From: Mactromeris polynyma
Lineage: Eukaryota; Mollusca; Bivalvia; Venerida; Mactridae
Length of the DNA stretch: 64,000 nt
Direction: 5' to 3'
Assembly: GCA_032209605.1 (NCBI GenBank)
Contig: JASFXZ010000040.1
Location: forward strand, 3,534,001 to 3,598,000
This document shows, one piece after another, positions 50,301-63,200 of this stretch. The notes below the pieces were generated by a model. It did not search any database. It was not told the origin of the DNA and saw only the letters and a program-made list of their open reading frames with translations. A program made the translations under genes and the position numbers. The stretch's first letter is position 1; each line of letters opens with the position of its first letter.

Positions 50301-53300
50301 CCTAATATAGTGGAGAATGTATCCTGAGTGAATATTCCCCATCTTGTGTACACATTCAACCTAGAAACAGAACAGGATACAATTGTGGACATATCAGGTA
50401 CCATTGACTTGCGTGTTTATGAAACCTTAAGGATTGGAAGAAGCTATCATATATAAATTATATACTACTCAAACATTGCTATATGGTCCATATTTTACTA
50501 TGATGCATATTTTATGTCATTTTCATGCACGTTGACGAATTAGTTTAAATCATTTATCAACATTCCATTTTCAGTTTCTAATTTAATAGAATCTACATGT
50601 AGATAATATTACACAACTCATCCAAGTATGACAAGTGACATGTACATAAAATCAAACTTAATTCGAACCAGGAAAGGATCATATTTTAGTATCCTGTATG
50701 TATGTGCCCAATACGAATTGAATCCACCCATCCTTTCAAGAGTTAGGGATAGGAAACATCTTTTGCACGGACGGACAGGGGTAAAAGAGAGAGAGAGAAG
50801 GTTGCTAAAGGGAACGCCATATACATAAGACAGTGCCTCCCCACACACACCTCCAGGAACAAACAATCCATAAAACATAAGGCACTTCAGGAGGTTCAAG
50901 GGTTCATACGCAAGGGAACAGAGGCGCAAGAAATGGCCTGGTCGACCATAAGGAATTACTAGGAGAATCAAAGAGGACAAACAGTGAAGGGGGGAATTTA
51001 TGAATGGAAAAGATCACAGGACAAGTCAAGACAGCTGGCAACAATAGGCCGAAACTGGGCAGAAAATAACATGAACACTATATACACTACATAACACGTA
51101 ATGCCTCTTCACCATTCTGCGAATGGCGGGGTCATTTAAATGGCTTGAAGCACTTATATCAGTCTGATCACTTTGGCTACCAAAACACAGCATTGCATCA
51201 TCGTAACTTGCTAAGCCAACGAATTGTATTTTGTGGGATTCGAGCTTAATCCACTACGGGTGCTACCCTATGTTCAGTGACGGTCATTGGTTTGACTGAC
51301 TGGGTGGATACAGTTTTCGAAAACATGTCCAATACATTGTTTAAAGTTAGGTCCAGTTCATAGAGCGCGACGGGCAACCAATTCTGGTGATTTTCTCTCG
51401 CTAACGGTACTCATCGGTGCCCTATGGTCGGTCTGAGCATCGTTGTTCATAAGAATAAAATCAGAACTATTGTACCAGTGTATGAACTTGCAGAATCCCA
51501 TTGCAACTTAGTACTTTATATACGAGTACTCACCAGACATTCTATACTTGAGAATGGGGCACTGCAGCAATTTGATAAATGGATAACTAAATTTTACCAG
51601 TAAGTGAATTCCTCTATCCACTTCTGTATTGCCCAAGCCTGAGAAGTTTCCACAGACGAAAGATGCTCATTCAAACTCACGGAGAATTCTTTGTTTAGAA
51701 ATTGTACAATCAGTTGAGAATCGCCCATGGTCAAATCATTGTACTCTATCCAAGGCACCTTGCTCTTTGGACCTTTTTGGTAATTGAAGTTGACCTAGAA
51801 GAAGTAGAATCATAATATATATATATGTTTTTCAATGATGCAAATATCATTATATATTAACATAGTAACCTAGTGATTGTTTTAAGAACAATTAAAAAAT
51901 GTCTGCCAAATTAGCTGTTTTGACTAGTGTCTAGTACATATACCGGTACATTATATAATTTCACTGTTACATGGTTCCTCTAAATTTAATATATAACAAA
52001 GATACCAGTTAAGGTCTAGAACAAATTTTCAACTTGACTGCTTGAATTGAAGTTCGAATCATGTGAGGCGACTTAAAGCATTTTATTTGGATATGGAAAC
52101 ATTTTGACGTTGTGCATTCGTATGCCAGAGAGAAAAACTTCCTGTTAGAGTGATTCACACACCTGGTAAGGAATTTTCGTTATCCTAAGGTAGGTTTCCA
52201 ATTTCATCACAAAATGACCAAGGTTGGGTATTTGCTTTAACCTAGGGAACATGTGCAGTATTACTGTATCCTTTGGGTAATCCACACCACATTTCCTGCA
52301 ATGAAGAACAAGTGTGATTGAAATTCATCTCATGATTTTTTACGGAAATACATTTATTTTAGATTATTTATAAGTTATAACAAGAATATTGAATCAATGT
52401 GCGTGTTAATTTTTGTGTCGGCAGCCACTACCATGTTGTGATCTGGGACAAATATACATGTATACATTATTGTATATATTGGTCCCACTTATGATGTATG
52501 AGACTAGAAATGTCAAATTTATAGCCATTCGGTAACCATAAAATACATTGAAAGTATGATTACTTTAACATCCATTCACATAGGCGGAATCAGGAGCGGA
52601 TTACCCCTATAAACCCTATAAAGTATTGCAATTGTATGTGTCTATGACATTGGAAGCAAATAGCATTATTATAATATCACCGCTGTATGCCTACGCTCGC
52701 ATACAAGATTCAATATAGACAATATAATACCAGAACAGGCGAACAAAGACGAACTGTACGTGTTCGTTTTTTAAACAGCCTCGTGATATAGATCTACATG
52801 TCCATTTTGACGTAATGATGTTTAAGTGCAATACTTCCCAGCCACATGCACTCGATTCAGTCAATAAAACATATCCAACGCAAAATAGTACCCGTCCAGC
52901 TTTATGTGTTTATGAAATAGCTGGGTGTGTATTATTTGCGTAGGATATAATTTATTGACTGAATCGAATGTCTGTGTTCGCACCTCCACATCGATTTTCC
53001 TGAACCACACACGCATCAACTGTGTCATGACTCATAATTTTACTCAAGGTTGCATACATACTGAAACGCACGTTTGGAGGTTAACGAATATAAATGTGTT
53101 TGAAATCAAAGTGTTATCAGCCATTAAAACATTCCTTACATGTGAAAAGTGGTATGACCAATAATTCTTAATTTCGATGTTGTAGTATGATATTTTATTA
53201 ACAGTAAATTTAGACATTCAGGGTCGTTCACAAGATAAAAGACCCAACCTGAACATCGAAATTACGAATTATTGGTCAGAAAATTGACACTACTACTCAT

Positions 53301-53524
53301 CTGTCTACAAGCTTTATTCTACTGGCAAATGCATCACTCGGCGAAGTATACAGCGAGTTATACACCGTGTTCATGACCTCACTGAAATAAATATGGATAT
53401 TAAAGTAAATATACCTTGTCCTACGTGTTAACCTCTTCATTACGAGCCATGATAACCCAACGACTCCAGTCCCTACGGACAGATATACAGCATTCGATCT
53501 AACGAAATCACGCACACTTTCCAT
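47377..53524 (-). CDS. FAXC-like: FAXC-like membrane-anchored GST-fold protein, copy 2 (6 exons, 287 aa)
   Basis: Exons are 53524-53415, 52295-52163, 51794-51598, 50360-50152, 48424-48305 and 47471-47377, with the same splice borders and phases as copy 1, totalling 864 bases. Landmarks are retained: membrane segment in exon 1, KDTVILHMFPR, KVPWIEYND, GVGRHSNTEVHEMMENDIR and VDCAAFG. Exon 4 has one extra codon (EYLLGTALRK against KYLGPVRGK). The C-terminus runs DWDDLEYSKKDIF, ten residues longer than copy 1. An upstream in-frame ATG four codons earlier (53536) is possible; the conserved MESVRDF start is preferred. Intron 4 holds tRNA-like repeats, intron 5 a LINE tail and intron 1 a palindromic MITE. 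Confidence 0.9.
47795..48004 (+). mobile_element. LINE 3' tail inserted in intron 5 of FAXC copy 2
   Basis: Absent from copies 1 and 3, where CCTTGAC joins directly to AATAAATGG. The insert ends CGAAATAAATATTCTGTTCTGTTC, a short-repeat 3' tail typical of some LINEs. It is only about 210 bp and contains no coding part. Confidence 0.6.
48727..48990 (+). mobile_element. Dimeric tRNA-like repeat in intron 4 of FAXC copy 2
   Basis: A 3' half-tRNA (GGTTCGAATCCCGGTAGCGCC at about 48,731) is followed by a shared tail (CCTCAAAACATGACTTTATT) and then a full tRNA-like unit at 48873-48945. That unit has an ACGGA anticodon stem and loop CCAGCGA. Box B is degenerate (GGTTTGAATCC). Copy 1 has no such insert near 38,935, while copy 3 has the same arrangement. 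Confidence 0.7.
50790..51075. repeat. Dispersed repeat (GGAACGCCA family) in intron 3 of FAXC copy 2
   Basis: Collinear with 39,905-40,160 and 60,930-61,185. The ORFs over it (for example 50,618-50,980) are unsupported. Confidence 0.6.
52848..52970. mobile_element. Palindromic MITE in intron 1 of FAXC copy 2
   Basis: Arms of about 55 bp run CACTCGATTCAGTCAATAAA ... TTTATTGACTGAATCGAATG around a short centre (GCTTTATGTG). It is also at 54,696-54,817 and 63,377-63,499 but not in intron 1 of copy 1. Confidence 0.75.
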
Positions 53525-53581
53525 TTTGTAAACCACTGTTGTGACCGCGAAGTTAGCGTATGCCCTTTATCAATGCAATGC

Positions 53582-53592
53582 TTTTATAAATA
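53582..53592 (-). promoter_or_regulatory. TATA-like element of FAXC copy 2
   Basis: TATTTATAAAA on the - strand, about 58-68 bases before the start codon, at the place matching 42,146-42,154. It is closer to the TATA consensus than in copy 1. Confidence 0.5.
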
Positions 53593-53789
53593 TGTTATCG
53601 CTCGAAACTGGGTCAAAATTTCAGGACGAAGTCAGGCGCGGTTATAGGATTTTTGTTTCGGGGGAGGGAATATCGGCACTTTGTATTGTTTATGTGATAC
53701 GGTCACTTGTAATGTATCAGGATATCATGAACTTTAATGTACAGGTATATAGTCCAGTCAATCTAATTTTAACGCTAAAATAAATGCAA

Positions 53790-54137
53790 CAGAAATGTTT
53801 TCAAGTAGGCCTATATGCGTTTTAATAATACTGTATAAACAACATACCAAAAGTCTAACAAAATCTTTGATGCAGAAAGTGAAGAAAAAATAAAAATTCA
53901 AAATGTAAAAATACCTTTGAAGGAATGGCGCATACTGTACACCCTATATTAAATATTATTCACAAGCGCCCATTGATCAAGAAGAATTCGTCAGCACACA
54001 CATGCATAAAATCACTATAAATACTACTGGCAATAAGGTAATTTTCAATAATATATGAGGTCAAAAGTACATAAAATATATGTGATAGTTATGCCTTTGC
54101 AGATTAGATTGTTATCATACCATATTTAATGTTAAGT
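53790..54137. other. Spacer between FAXC copy 2 and the relic copy
   Basis: AT-rich DNA with no similarity to other parts of the window and no coding signal. Confidence 0.45.
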
Positions 54138-54881
54138 GATAATCCACACCTCATTTCCTGCAATGAAGTACAAGTGTGATTGAAACCCATCTCATGATTT
54201 TTGACGGAAATTTATATAACATATTATCTATAACAAGAATATTGAATCAATGTACAAGTGTTAATTTTCGTATCGTCAACCACTACCACATGTGATCTGG
54301 GCCCTATATACATGCATACATCATTGTATATATTAGTCCCAGTTATGATGTATGAGACTAGAAATGTCAAAATTATAGCAATTCGGTAACCATAAAATAC
54401 ATTAAGAGTATGGTTACTTTAACATCAATTCACATAGGCGGAATCAGGGGCGGATTACCCCTATAAAGTATTGCAAGTGTATGTGTCTATGACATTGGAA
54501 GCTAATAGCATTATTATAATATCGCCGATGTATGGCTACACTCGCATACAAGATTCAATATAGACAATATAATACCTGAGAACAGACGAACAAAGGCGAA
54601 CTGTACGCGTTCGTTTTTTAAACAACCTCGTGATATAGATCTACATGTCCATTTTGACGTAATGATGTTTAAGTGCAATACTTCCCAGCCACATGCACTC
54701 GATTCAGTCAATAAAACATATCCAACGCAAAATAGTACCCGTCCAGCTTTATGTGTTTATGTAATAACTGGGTGTGTATTATTTGCGTTGGATATAATTT
54801 ATTGACTGAATCGAGTGTCTGTGTACGGACAGATACATACAGCATTCGATCTAACGAAATCACGCACAATTTCCAGTGTCT
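54138..54881 (-). pseudogene. Relic 5' end of a fourth FAXC-like copy
   Basis: Near 54,881 the - strand matches the start of exon 1, but the start codon reads CTG and the match stops after about 17 codons (54,833). There it jumps to the palindromic MITE of intron 1, removing the rest of exon 1. At the other end only the acceptor and first few codons of exon 2 remain (54,138-54,155). No later exons exist. A TATA-like element is still present upstream. Confidence 0.75.
54696..54817. mobile_element. Palindromic MITE in the relic FAXC copy
   Basis: Same element as 52,848-52,970, with better preserved arms (CACTCGATTCAG ... CTGAATCGAGTG). Confidence 0.75.
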
Positions 54882-54935
54882 AAACCACTGCTGTGACCTT
54901 GCAGTTAGCGTATACACTTTATCAATAAAATACTT

Positions 54936-54944
54936 CTATAAATA
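54936..54944 (-). promoter_or_regulatory. TATA-like element of the relic FAXC copy
   Basis: TATTTATAG on the - strand in a context matching the other copies. It may still act as a promoter for a non-coding transcript, but nothing in the sequence shows this. Confidence 0.35.
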
Positions 54945-55274
54945 TGTTATCGTTCGAAAACTGGGTCATATTTCAGGACGAAGTCAGGCGCGGTTATAGG
55001 AGTTTTGTTTCGGGTCACTTGTAATGTATCAGGATATCATGAACTTCTATGTACATATTGTCTAAGTGCACTCCCTCTTTTCGGATTTCAATGTAGGTGT
55101 TGATAAATCATAGGCATATTTGTAACTAAGCATGTTTAGCAAATTTGAACATCGATTGTGAAACAAGATGCTACAACTTATACTTATCACTCTACATGAC
55201 AGCTTCCTGGCTACCAACTAGTACTCGCGCCAAATTTAGCGTATGTGAAGTTCGTTATCAAACGCAGCTTATCT

Positions 55275-55334
55275 CGGTGCTCGAACTCACGACCTTCGCA
55301 CCAGGAGTTAGGAGATCTACCCATCGACCTCTGT
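55275..55334 (-). mobile_element. tRNA-derived SINE head, FAXC copy 3 flank
   Basis: Counterpart of 36,410-36,473, with GGTCGTGAGTTCGAGC preserved on the - strand. Confidence 0.5.
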
Positions 55335-55339
55335 AAATT

Positions 55340-57290
55340 AAACTAAGCAAAGGTGCTGTAGTTTTATTGATTAAGATTTTGAGTTATTGCATGAACACAT
55401 GTTAATAGGGCATGATCAATAAATAAAGACAACCAAACATTAAAATTCTGCGTCCGTTCATTTATTCGAACATACGTATATATTCAACAATAGTAGCATG
55501 CGTAGTACAAAAAAGTTTGTTAAAAAATGTTAAAGTGCGTAAATAAATGTACACTAAACCACGATTACGAGACCATTATGGCATTGTCCATTGACCTTTC
55601 ACAACCAAGGTACATGTAGTTATTAAAAAAACAATGTGCTAGTACATCAATGCGATAACTTCATATTTAGCTCATGAAGATACAAGGTAAAATAAATAAC
55701 AATTGAACCTGTCTTCTTTAAACTACATGTATATCAAAGATATCAAAACTGTCGAATCGACGAAGGCGTAAAATGATTAGACAATATGTATCACGTAAGT
55801 CTTCGTTTGACTATCATAAGTATAGAAAACATACTAATTCCTGTTGACTTTGTCTGATTAACATTTTGATGCATGAAGTACACAAAACTGTGAAATAATT
55901 CGTCCGTAAGTAAGTGTAGCACAATCATAGATACGTATGTCTACATTCAAACCATAACTCTAGATGGAAAAATAAAGGGAAAGGATTTGTGATAATCGGC
56001 TGTCCCAAGTTTGCTTAGATTTAATTGGCTTTCGCACCGCTGTGACTCATGTAGCCAAAACGAGAACAATATGGCTGCGCCAAAAACTATGCCAGTGCAT
56101 ATTGCCGTAACATGATAAAAATGAATTGTTTAATTTTCAACTTTAACTCCATATGACACAGGTGTCCCCTTTTTGATGTCAAGGCAAGTCGAGCAATTTG
56201 GTGTGTTAATTAAGGGGGATTGTTTTTGTAACAGCATGCATACTTAAGCTGTTCAAAACTTCTCATGAGTGCCAATAACAGTGATCTTGTTCTCCGCAGC
56301 CCTAAAATCTCAACATATTCTCACTGTATGCTTATTACATACACAGTTTTATCTAAATGTCTAATACTCAACTTAGTTTATATTTGAGCGCAAATCATTT
56401 TTATAATAAGCAATCGTGGCCTTGAATTATAGTCCTTATGAAGTTTTATTACTATTGGTTGAATATGTTTGCAGTAACTAAGCCGTGTATACATGGTAGC
56501 AATTTTCCTGATAAGTTTTGTACCCGAATACTTTATACCGATATTCGTTCATCTTCACTGTTTTACCCTACTTACTGATGTCCCTATATTTTAAAATACG
56601 TTTTAGAATAGTGCATGATATTATCTTTTGAATTAGTACCCACTCTACGTACGAAGTTTAAACAATCCATAACAATAATATGCACTGTAAACTGCCTGTT
56701 ACGACACCTGTTCGTATTTCTATATCTCATAGTAAGAATGGACAAAGTTTGTAAACGTTTTACAACCTAAAAGTTATAATATCTTGTCTTCAAAAGGAAA
56801 ACGTGTCCAAATAAAATTGGCAAAATATAACTTCTTCGCTATGTTAAAAAGAAAACACACAACTCCGTGAAAACTACTTATATTATTATATGTGTAAAAT
56901 ATATGTCTGAGTCCATCACATTTCATTTGACAGATGACTATTTTTCACACACCGATTATATAAGTTGTAAAAACTGATTAAAATGTTTCATGCATAAACA
57001 AACGTACTGTATTGTATATTGTTTACAAGCTACATTCAAGCATACCATTGAGTAACAGTTTGAGTCTTTCTCTAGATATACATGTACGTATATATTGAAA
57101 AGTAAACACACTTAGTTCTCCGAAGTAATTCAGATGATGCAACCTGAATTAGGTTTTTGAAGATACTGTTTTCGTTTAGTTATTTGCCCTTCTGTTGGCC
57201 ATTAAATAAAACATTCGGAGAATGCTTTATCCTGCGACATTTCATGTCGAACTGGCGTATGCTGTTATTAAAAATGTCCTTTTTGGAGTA
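55340..57290. other. 3' flank of FAXC copy 3
   Basis: Collinear with 45,480-47,376. It has a small private insertion near 56,080-56,205. No gene recognised. Confidence 0.55.
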
Positions 57291-60200
57291 TTATAAATCG
57301 TCCCAATCTGGCCAGTATGTTTTTTTTATCCTGTTCATATAGTCAATAATGTTCTGTTGTCCTGTAAAAAGAAAAGGCTTACAATAAAATAGGAAGAAGA
57401 GGAAATAGCAAATATCGTAACTCAAATAGGAAGATTTTTAACTTTAAAATGCTACTTTGATCATACATTTAAAGTTGATCACATGACATATGCAAATGTT
57501 TGCTTCGTCAGGTTACGACGGTATTAAAACATTTGACATTCTAAAAACAGTACTGTATAATAGTTCTGCATTACTTAATTTTTGGGATTGAATTTCGTAT
57601 CACCATCTAGTGAATATTATGGTGACATACAAGTATCATATGTGAGAAAATGTCAAGGTCATGAACTTTTATGTCATGTCCCATAACCTTGACATAATAA
57701 ATGGTTTGTCTCAACATGATTTTATCATAGAAACGATATAGCTGTCATATGGTTGTGGCATAACAATTTCCGACGTCACAGCGAATGACAAGCGATTGAA
57801 TTCAGACAGAGAGGAAGGCTAATGAATATTGGGGTAGCTCACTCGAGTTTCGAACACATCATCACCTGACAACCCAACACGTTTATGCTCTCCAAACTCA
57901 GCTACTATCCTGGCAATCCATCGATAGTCTTGAAGAAACAATGGTGAAAAAACGGAAGGCTGAATTCAGACAGAGAGGAAGGCTAACGAATATTGGGGTA
58001 CCTCACCCGAGTTTCGAACACACCATCACCTGACAACCCAGCACGTATATGCTCTCCAAACTCAGCTACTATCCTGGCAATCCCTCGCTAGTCTTGAAGA
58101 AACAATGGTGAAACAACGGAAGGCTGAATTATGACATGATGAAAACTTTAAATTTACCTAATAGTAATTTTCGACCTGGGCATTTTTCAGGCGTGGCCCA
58201 TCTCACTTCTGACAGGATTCCAAATGCAGCACAGTCTACTTCAGCAATTTTATCTCCCATTAAGTATTTCTTGTTACCTGAAGAGTATACATATACATGG
58301 CTTTATTCCTATTTTTACAATAATAATTCAATGAAATACAGCGACCAGTTATAACCTATTACTTCTAACATGTACTTTATGACGCAGGCAATTGACCTCT
58401 TTCACGAATGGAAATATATGTACAGTATAAGAATTTTAAATACATTATGTCACAGAATATTTAATTTGAATGCTTACGATGCACAAAAAGCAGCGATGTC
58501 AAGCAAAAACCTTTATAAAAATGCATACGAGTAGAAAAATAGCATTGCCATACACATGGCTAAATTAAAGTGGATATCTTAAAGATTCGATTCGAATCCC
58601 GGTAGCGCCATTGACCGATTGTTCGTGTTCCTCAAAACATGATTTTATTTCAATATTACTACAGCTGATGTTAAGCGCTGTGAGGCGGATGTAAAAATTC
58701 GTCCCGTACTTCGTCCAAATTGTAGTTATCCTTAATCAACTTCATATAAGTTAAATGAACACGCTAATGACGTTATGTCGCTGTGGTGCAGTGGTTGGCA
58801 TAACGGACCAGCAATCAGAAAACCCGGGTTTGAATCCCGGTAGCGCCATTGACCGATTGATCGTGTTCCTTTATTCTTACAGAGATAATTGAAATGAAAA
58901 TACTGGGGTATTGATTTTTTCTTATATCGTTTACAGTCGATATCATTTCATTATCTAGTAACTTTAGCATAGTGTTGAAAAGTGACTTGTCATGTGATCA
59001 TTAAAAATACTGAGCAGTTAATAATATATAATAATAGATTAATTGACAAGAAATATCCTTATCTTAACGGACTTAAAACTAGAAACTCACTATTTTCAAC
59101 TTGTTGAAGCACAATGGTTGCCAACATCGTTCTTCTATTAATAATGTACTAGGGAGAAAGTCTTTTTGAAATAAATTTTAGCGCGTATTTCACATTTTAC
59201 ACGCATCCATCTTTTCTGTTCATATTTTATGAATGAAAAATGGTCGCATTTGTGCAGTGCTAGCGCGGTTATCGCCTCAGTGTGCTTCGTGTAAATATAT
59301 ATTATATACACGTATTATTATACATATGAGGCCCGATGTCTTCACTTTCTGTACAAACGGTATTCTGTTTAATTAGATAATTAGCTATCGAAAGTTAATT
59401 ACTTTTACTGATTTAAAAGTTCATGTTTTACTTATTAGAGTATGAAAGATAGGTTCAATTTAAGTGGGGATGCATAGTTTGTAGTGATTTAGAGTAATCT
59501 CAAATGTGGAGAGTCGTCGGTTACTAAAAAAATATTTACTATTGTCATATACAATGAACATTTATCGCATAGTGTTTTAAGTTTGTTTTTACAATTGGGT
59601 GATTATGATGTTTTTATCATTTATTTAAAGCAATACTCGTGTCATTTTAGTAATGACTTTGAGCACTAATATATACAAGTACATCTTTAATGTCAGCCTA
59701 ATATTCAAACTAGTATATGACTTGTGACTTTTAAACTCACTTTTTACCTAAAAACGTATATTGAATATACAAAGTCATTTCGATACAGTACAAAACAAAC
59801 AATGAAGAAATGGAAAGCTGAAATGTATCATCTGTACGTGAAGCATTTAAATGTTCGATCTACCCTTGTCTTGTAGTTTGACACATGTGCCTCATGTGAG
59901 TACTTTAGTTGATTTTTATGATTGATGATCTATGTCTTTAAAAAATATTCCACACAACGAAAAAGTCTTAGAGACGGTCATGTTTATCCCTACGCGCCCT
60001 CTACTTTCTCTTAGTGCCACTTATCACTCTGTCAGATGGTGATATCAAACTTCAACGAATAGACGAAATCGTGTTACAGACAAACAAAAAGATGGACGGA
60101 TAACATTTCTGTATCGCCCTTCCCCCTCCCGCTGATGAAGAAGTATTATTTTTATTACTTACTAGATTATTGTACGTAAATACACAACTATTATGACAAT

Positions 60201-63200
60201 CACATGTGAACAAACTCATGTTCCTGGAAAAAAGTTCTGACGTCAAAGTGTGAAATGAACTAGAAAATGTTTTGGCTTTACCTAAAAGCGTAGCAAAATG
60301 TCTGATATCGTTTTCCATCATTTCATGAACATCTGTGTTGCTATGGCGACCAACACCGACTGTGTATGCAACTTTGCGCATTGCTGTTCCAAATGAGTAC
60401 TCGGACAGGAAACATTTTGTACGGGAGAATCCTAAAATCGTGGAGAATGAATCCTGAGAGAATATACACCATCTTGTGTACCCATTCAACCTAGAAACAG
60501 AACAGGATACAATTGTGGACATATCAGGTACCATTGACTCGCGTGTTTCCGAAACCCTAAGGATTGGAAAAAACTTTCATATGTAAATTATATACTACTC
60601 AAACATTGCTATATGGTCCATATTTTAGCATGATGCATATTTTATGTCATTTTCATGCACGTTGACGAATTAGTTTAAATCATTTACCAACATTCCATTT
60701 TCAGTTTCTAATTTAATAGAATCTACATGTAGATAATATTACACAAGTCATCCAAGCATGACAATAGTGACATGTACAGATAATTAAATTTAATTCGAAC
60801 CAGGAAAGGATCATATTTTATTGTCCTATATGTATGTGCCCAATACGAATTGAATCCACCCATCCTTTCAAGAGTTATGGATAGGAAACATCTTTTGCGC
60901 GGACGGACAGGGGTAAAGGAGAGAGAGAAAAATGCTAAAGGGAACGCCACATACATAAGACAGTGCCTCCCCACACACACCTCCACGAACAAACAATCCA
61001 TAAAACATAAGGCACATCAGGAGGTTCAAGGGTTCATACGCAAGGGAACAGAGGCGCAAGAAATGGTCTGGTCGACCATAAGGAATTACTAGGAAAATCA
61101 CAGAGGACAAACAGTGAAGGGGGGAATTTATGGATGGAAAAGATCACAGGACAAGTCAAGACACTTGGCAGAAAATAACATGAACACTATATACACTACA
61201 TAACACGTAATGCCTCTTCACCATTCTGCGAATGGCGGGGTCATTTAAATGGCTTGAAGCACTTATATCAGTCTGATCACTTTGGCTACCAAAACACAGC
61301 ATTGCATCATCGTAACTTGCTAAGCCAACGAATTGTATTTTGTGGTATTCGAGCCCAATCCACTACGTGTGCTACCCTATGTTCAGCGACGGTCATTGGT
61401 TTGACTGACTTGGTGGATACTGTTCTAGAAAGTATGTTCAATACATTTTTAAAAGTAAGCACTCCACCATTGGCATTATGTCTGCGATAAATAAAAAAGT
61501 TGATGTTTCAGTCTATACAATAACGCGGATAGAATTTGAACCGTTCCATAAAAATTAGGGCCCGTTTTCTTCTCTGAAAATACTTCTAAGCTTTAAAAAT
61601 AAACCGAAAATGGACAATCACATTCATTTTCTTATTTCTTCCTATTTTCAAATAGTGAAACCACCTATGTACTTAACAGACGTACACATTTAAGAAAAGT
61701 CAGAAATATTTGAAAAAAATCAAAACAAAATTTTTGGGTGGGACTTTTAAGTGGTGCCCCAAGCTCGGCAAGCATCATCGTTCATAAGAATAAAATCTGA
61801 ACTATTGTACCAGTGTATGAACTTGCAGAATCGCATTGCAACTGAGTACTTTATATACAAGTACTCACCAGACATTCTATACTTGAGAATGGGGCACTGC
61901 AGCAATTTGATAATTGGATAACTAAATGTTACCAGTAAGTGAATTCCTCTATCCACTTCTGTATTGCCCAAGCCTGAGAAGTTTCCAGAGGCGATAGATG
62001 CTCATTCAAATTCACGGAGAATTCTTTGTTTAGAAATTGTACAATCAGTTGAGAATCGCCCATGGTCATATCATTGTACTCTATCCAAGGCACCTTCCTC
62101 TTTGGACTATTTTGGTAATTGAAGTCAACCTAGAAGAAGTAGAATCATATATGTATGTTTTTCAATTATGCAAAAAATCATTAAATAAAGAAGTACCCAG
62201 TTATTGTTTTAAGAACAATTTAAACAAGAAATATCTTGAAAAATGATGGTCAACGCAATTGGAAGGTTAAGATTTGTTGTGCAACAGAACAAATGCAGTG
62301 ATGTTACGATTGCTGGTCACTCCACATCCAAATGGATTTCGGTAAATTTACCGAAATTCAGTGGATTTCGGTAGATAACGTACACTTTATCGAAACGTTA
62401 ACCAATCCGCGTCAAGGTTACAAACGTTGTTCATTTGAAGATAAATTGCCTTGGTGGTTAACATAAAATTTGATTGGTTTACACAACACTGATTTGCAAA
62501 TAGCAAAACCATGTTAGTACGTCTGCGCCGAAAAATGTCTGGCAAATTAGCTGTTTTGACTAGTGTCTAGTACATATACCGGTACCTTATATAATTTCAC
62601 TGTTCCCTATTTTTCCTCTAAATATAATATAAAACAAAGACACCCGTTAAGGTCTAGAACCAATATTCAACTTGACTGCTTGATTTGAAATTCGGATCAT
62701 GTGAGGGACTTAAAGCATTTTATTTGGATATGGAAACATATGTGCCTTCGTATGCCAGAGAAAAACTTCCTGTTAGAGTGATTCACACACCTGGTAAGGA
62801 ATTTTCGTTATCCTAAGGTAGGTTTCCAATTTCATCACAAAATGACCAAGGTTGGGTATTTGCTTTAACCTAGGGATCATGTGCAGTATAACTGTATCCT
62901 TTGGGTAATCAACACCACATTTCCTGCAATGAAGTACAAGTGCGATTGAAACTCATCTCATGATTATTTTCGGAAATACATTTATTTAAGAATATTTATA
63001 AGTTATAACAAGAATATTGAATCAATGTGCAAGTGTTAATTTTCGTGTCGTCAACCACTACCATGTTGTGATCTGGGACAAATATACATGTATACACCAT
63101 TGTATATATTGGTCCCACTTATGATGTATGAGACTAGAAATGTCAAAATTATAGCAAATCGGTTACCATAAAATACATTGAAAGTATATAGTTACTTTAA

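Noticed and set aside
50618..50980. ORFs with FYGLFVPGGVCGEALSYV in FAXC intron 3, also near 39,864 and 60,723
   Set aside because: They lie on a dispersed repeat, differ in frame and ends between copies, and have no splice support or domain.
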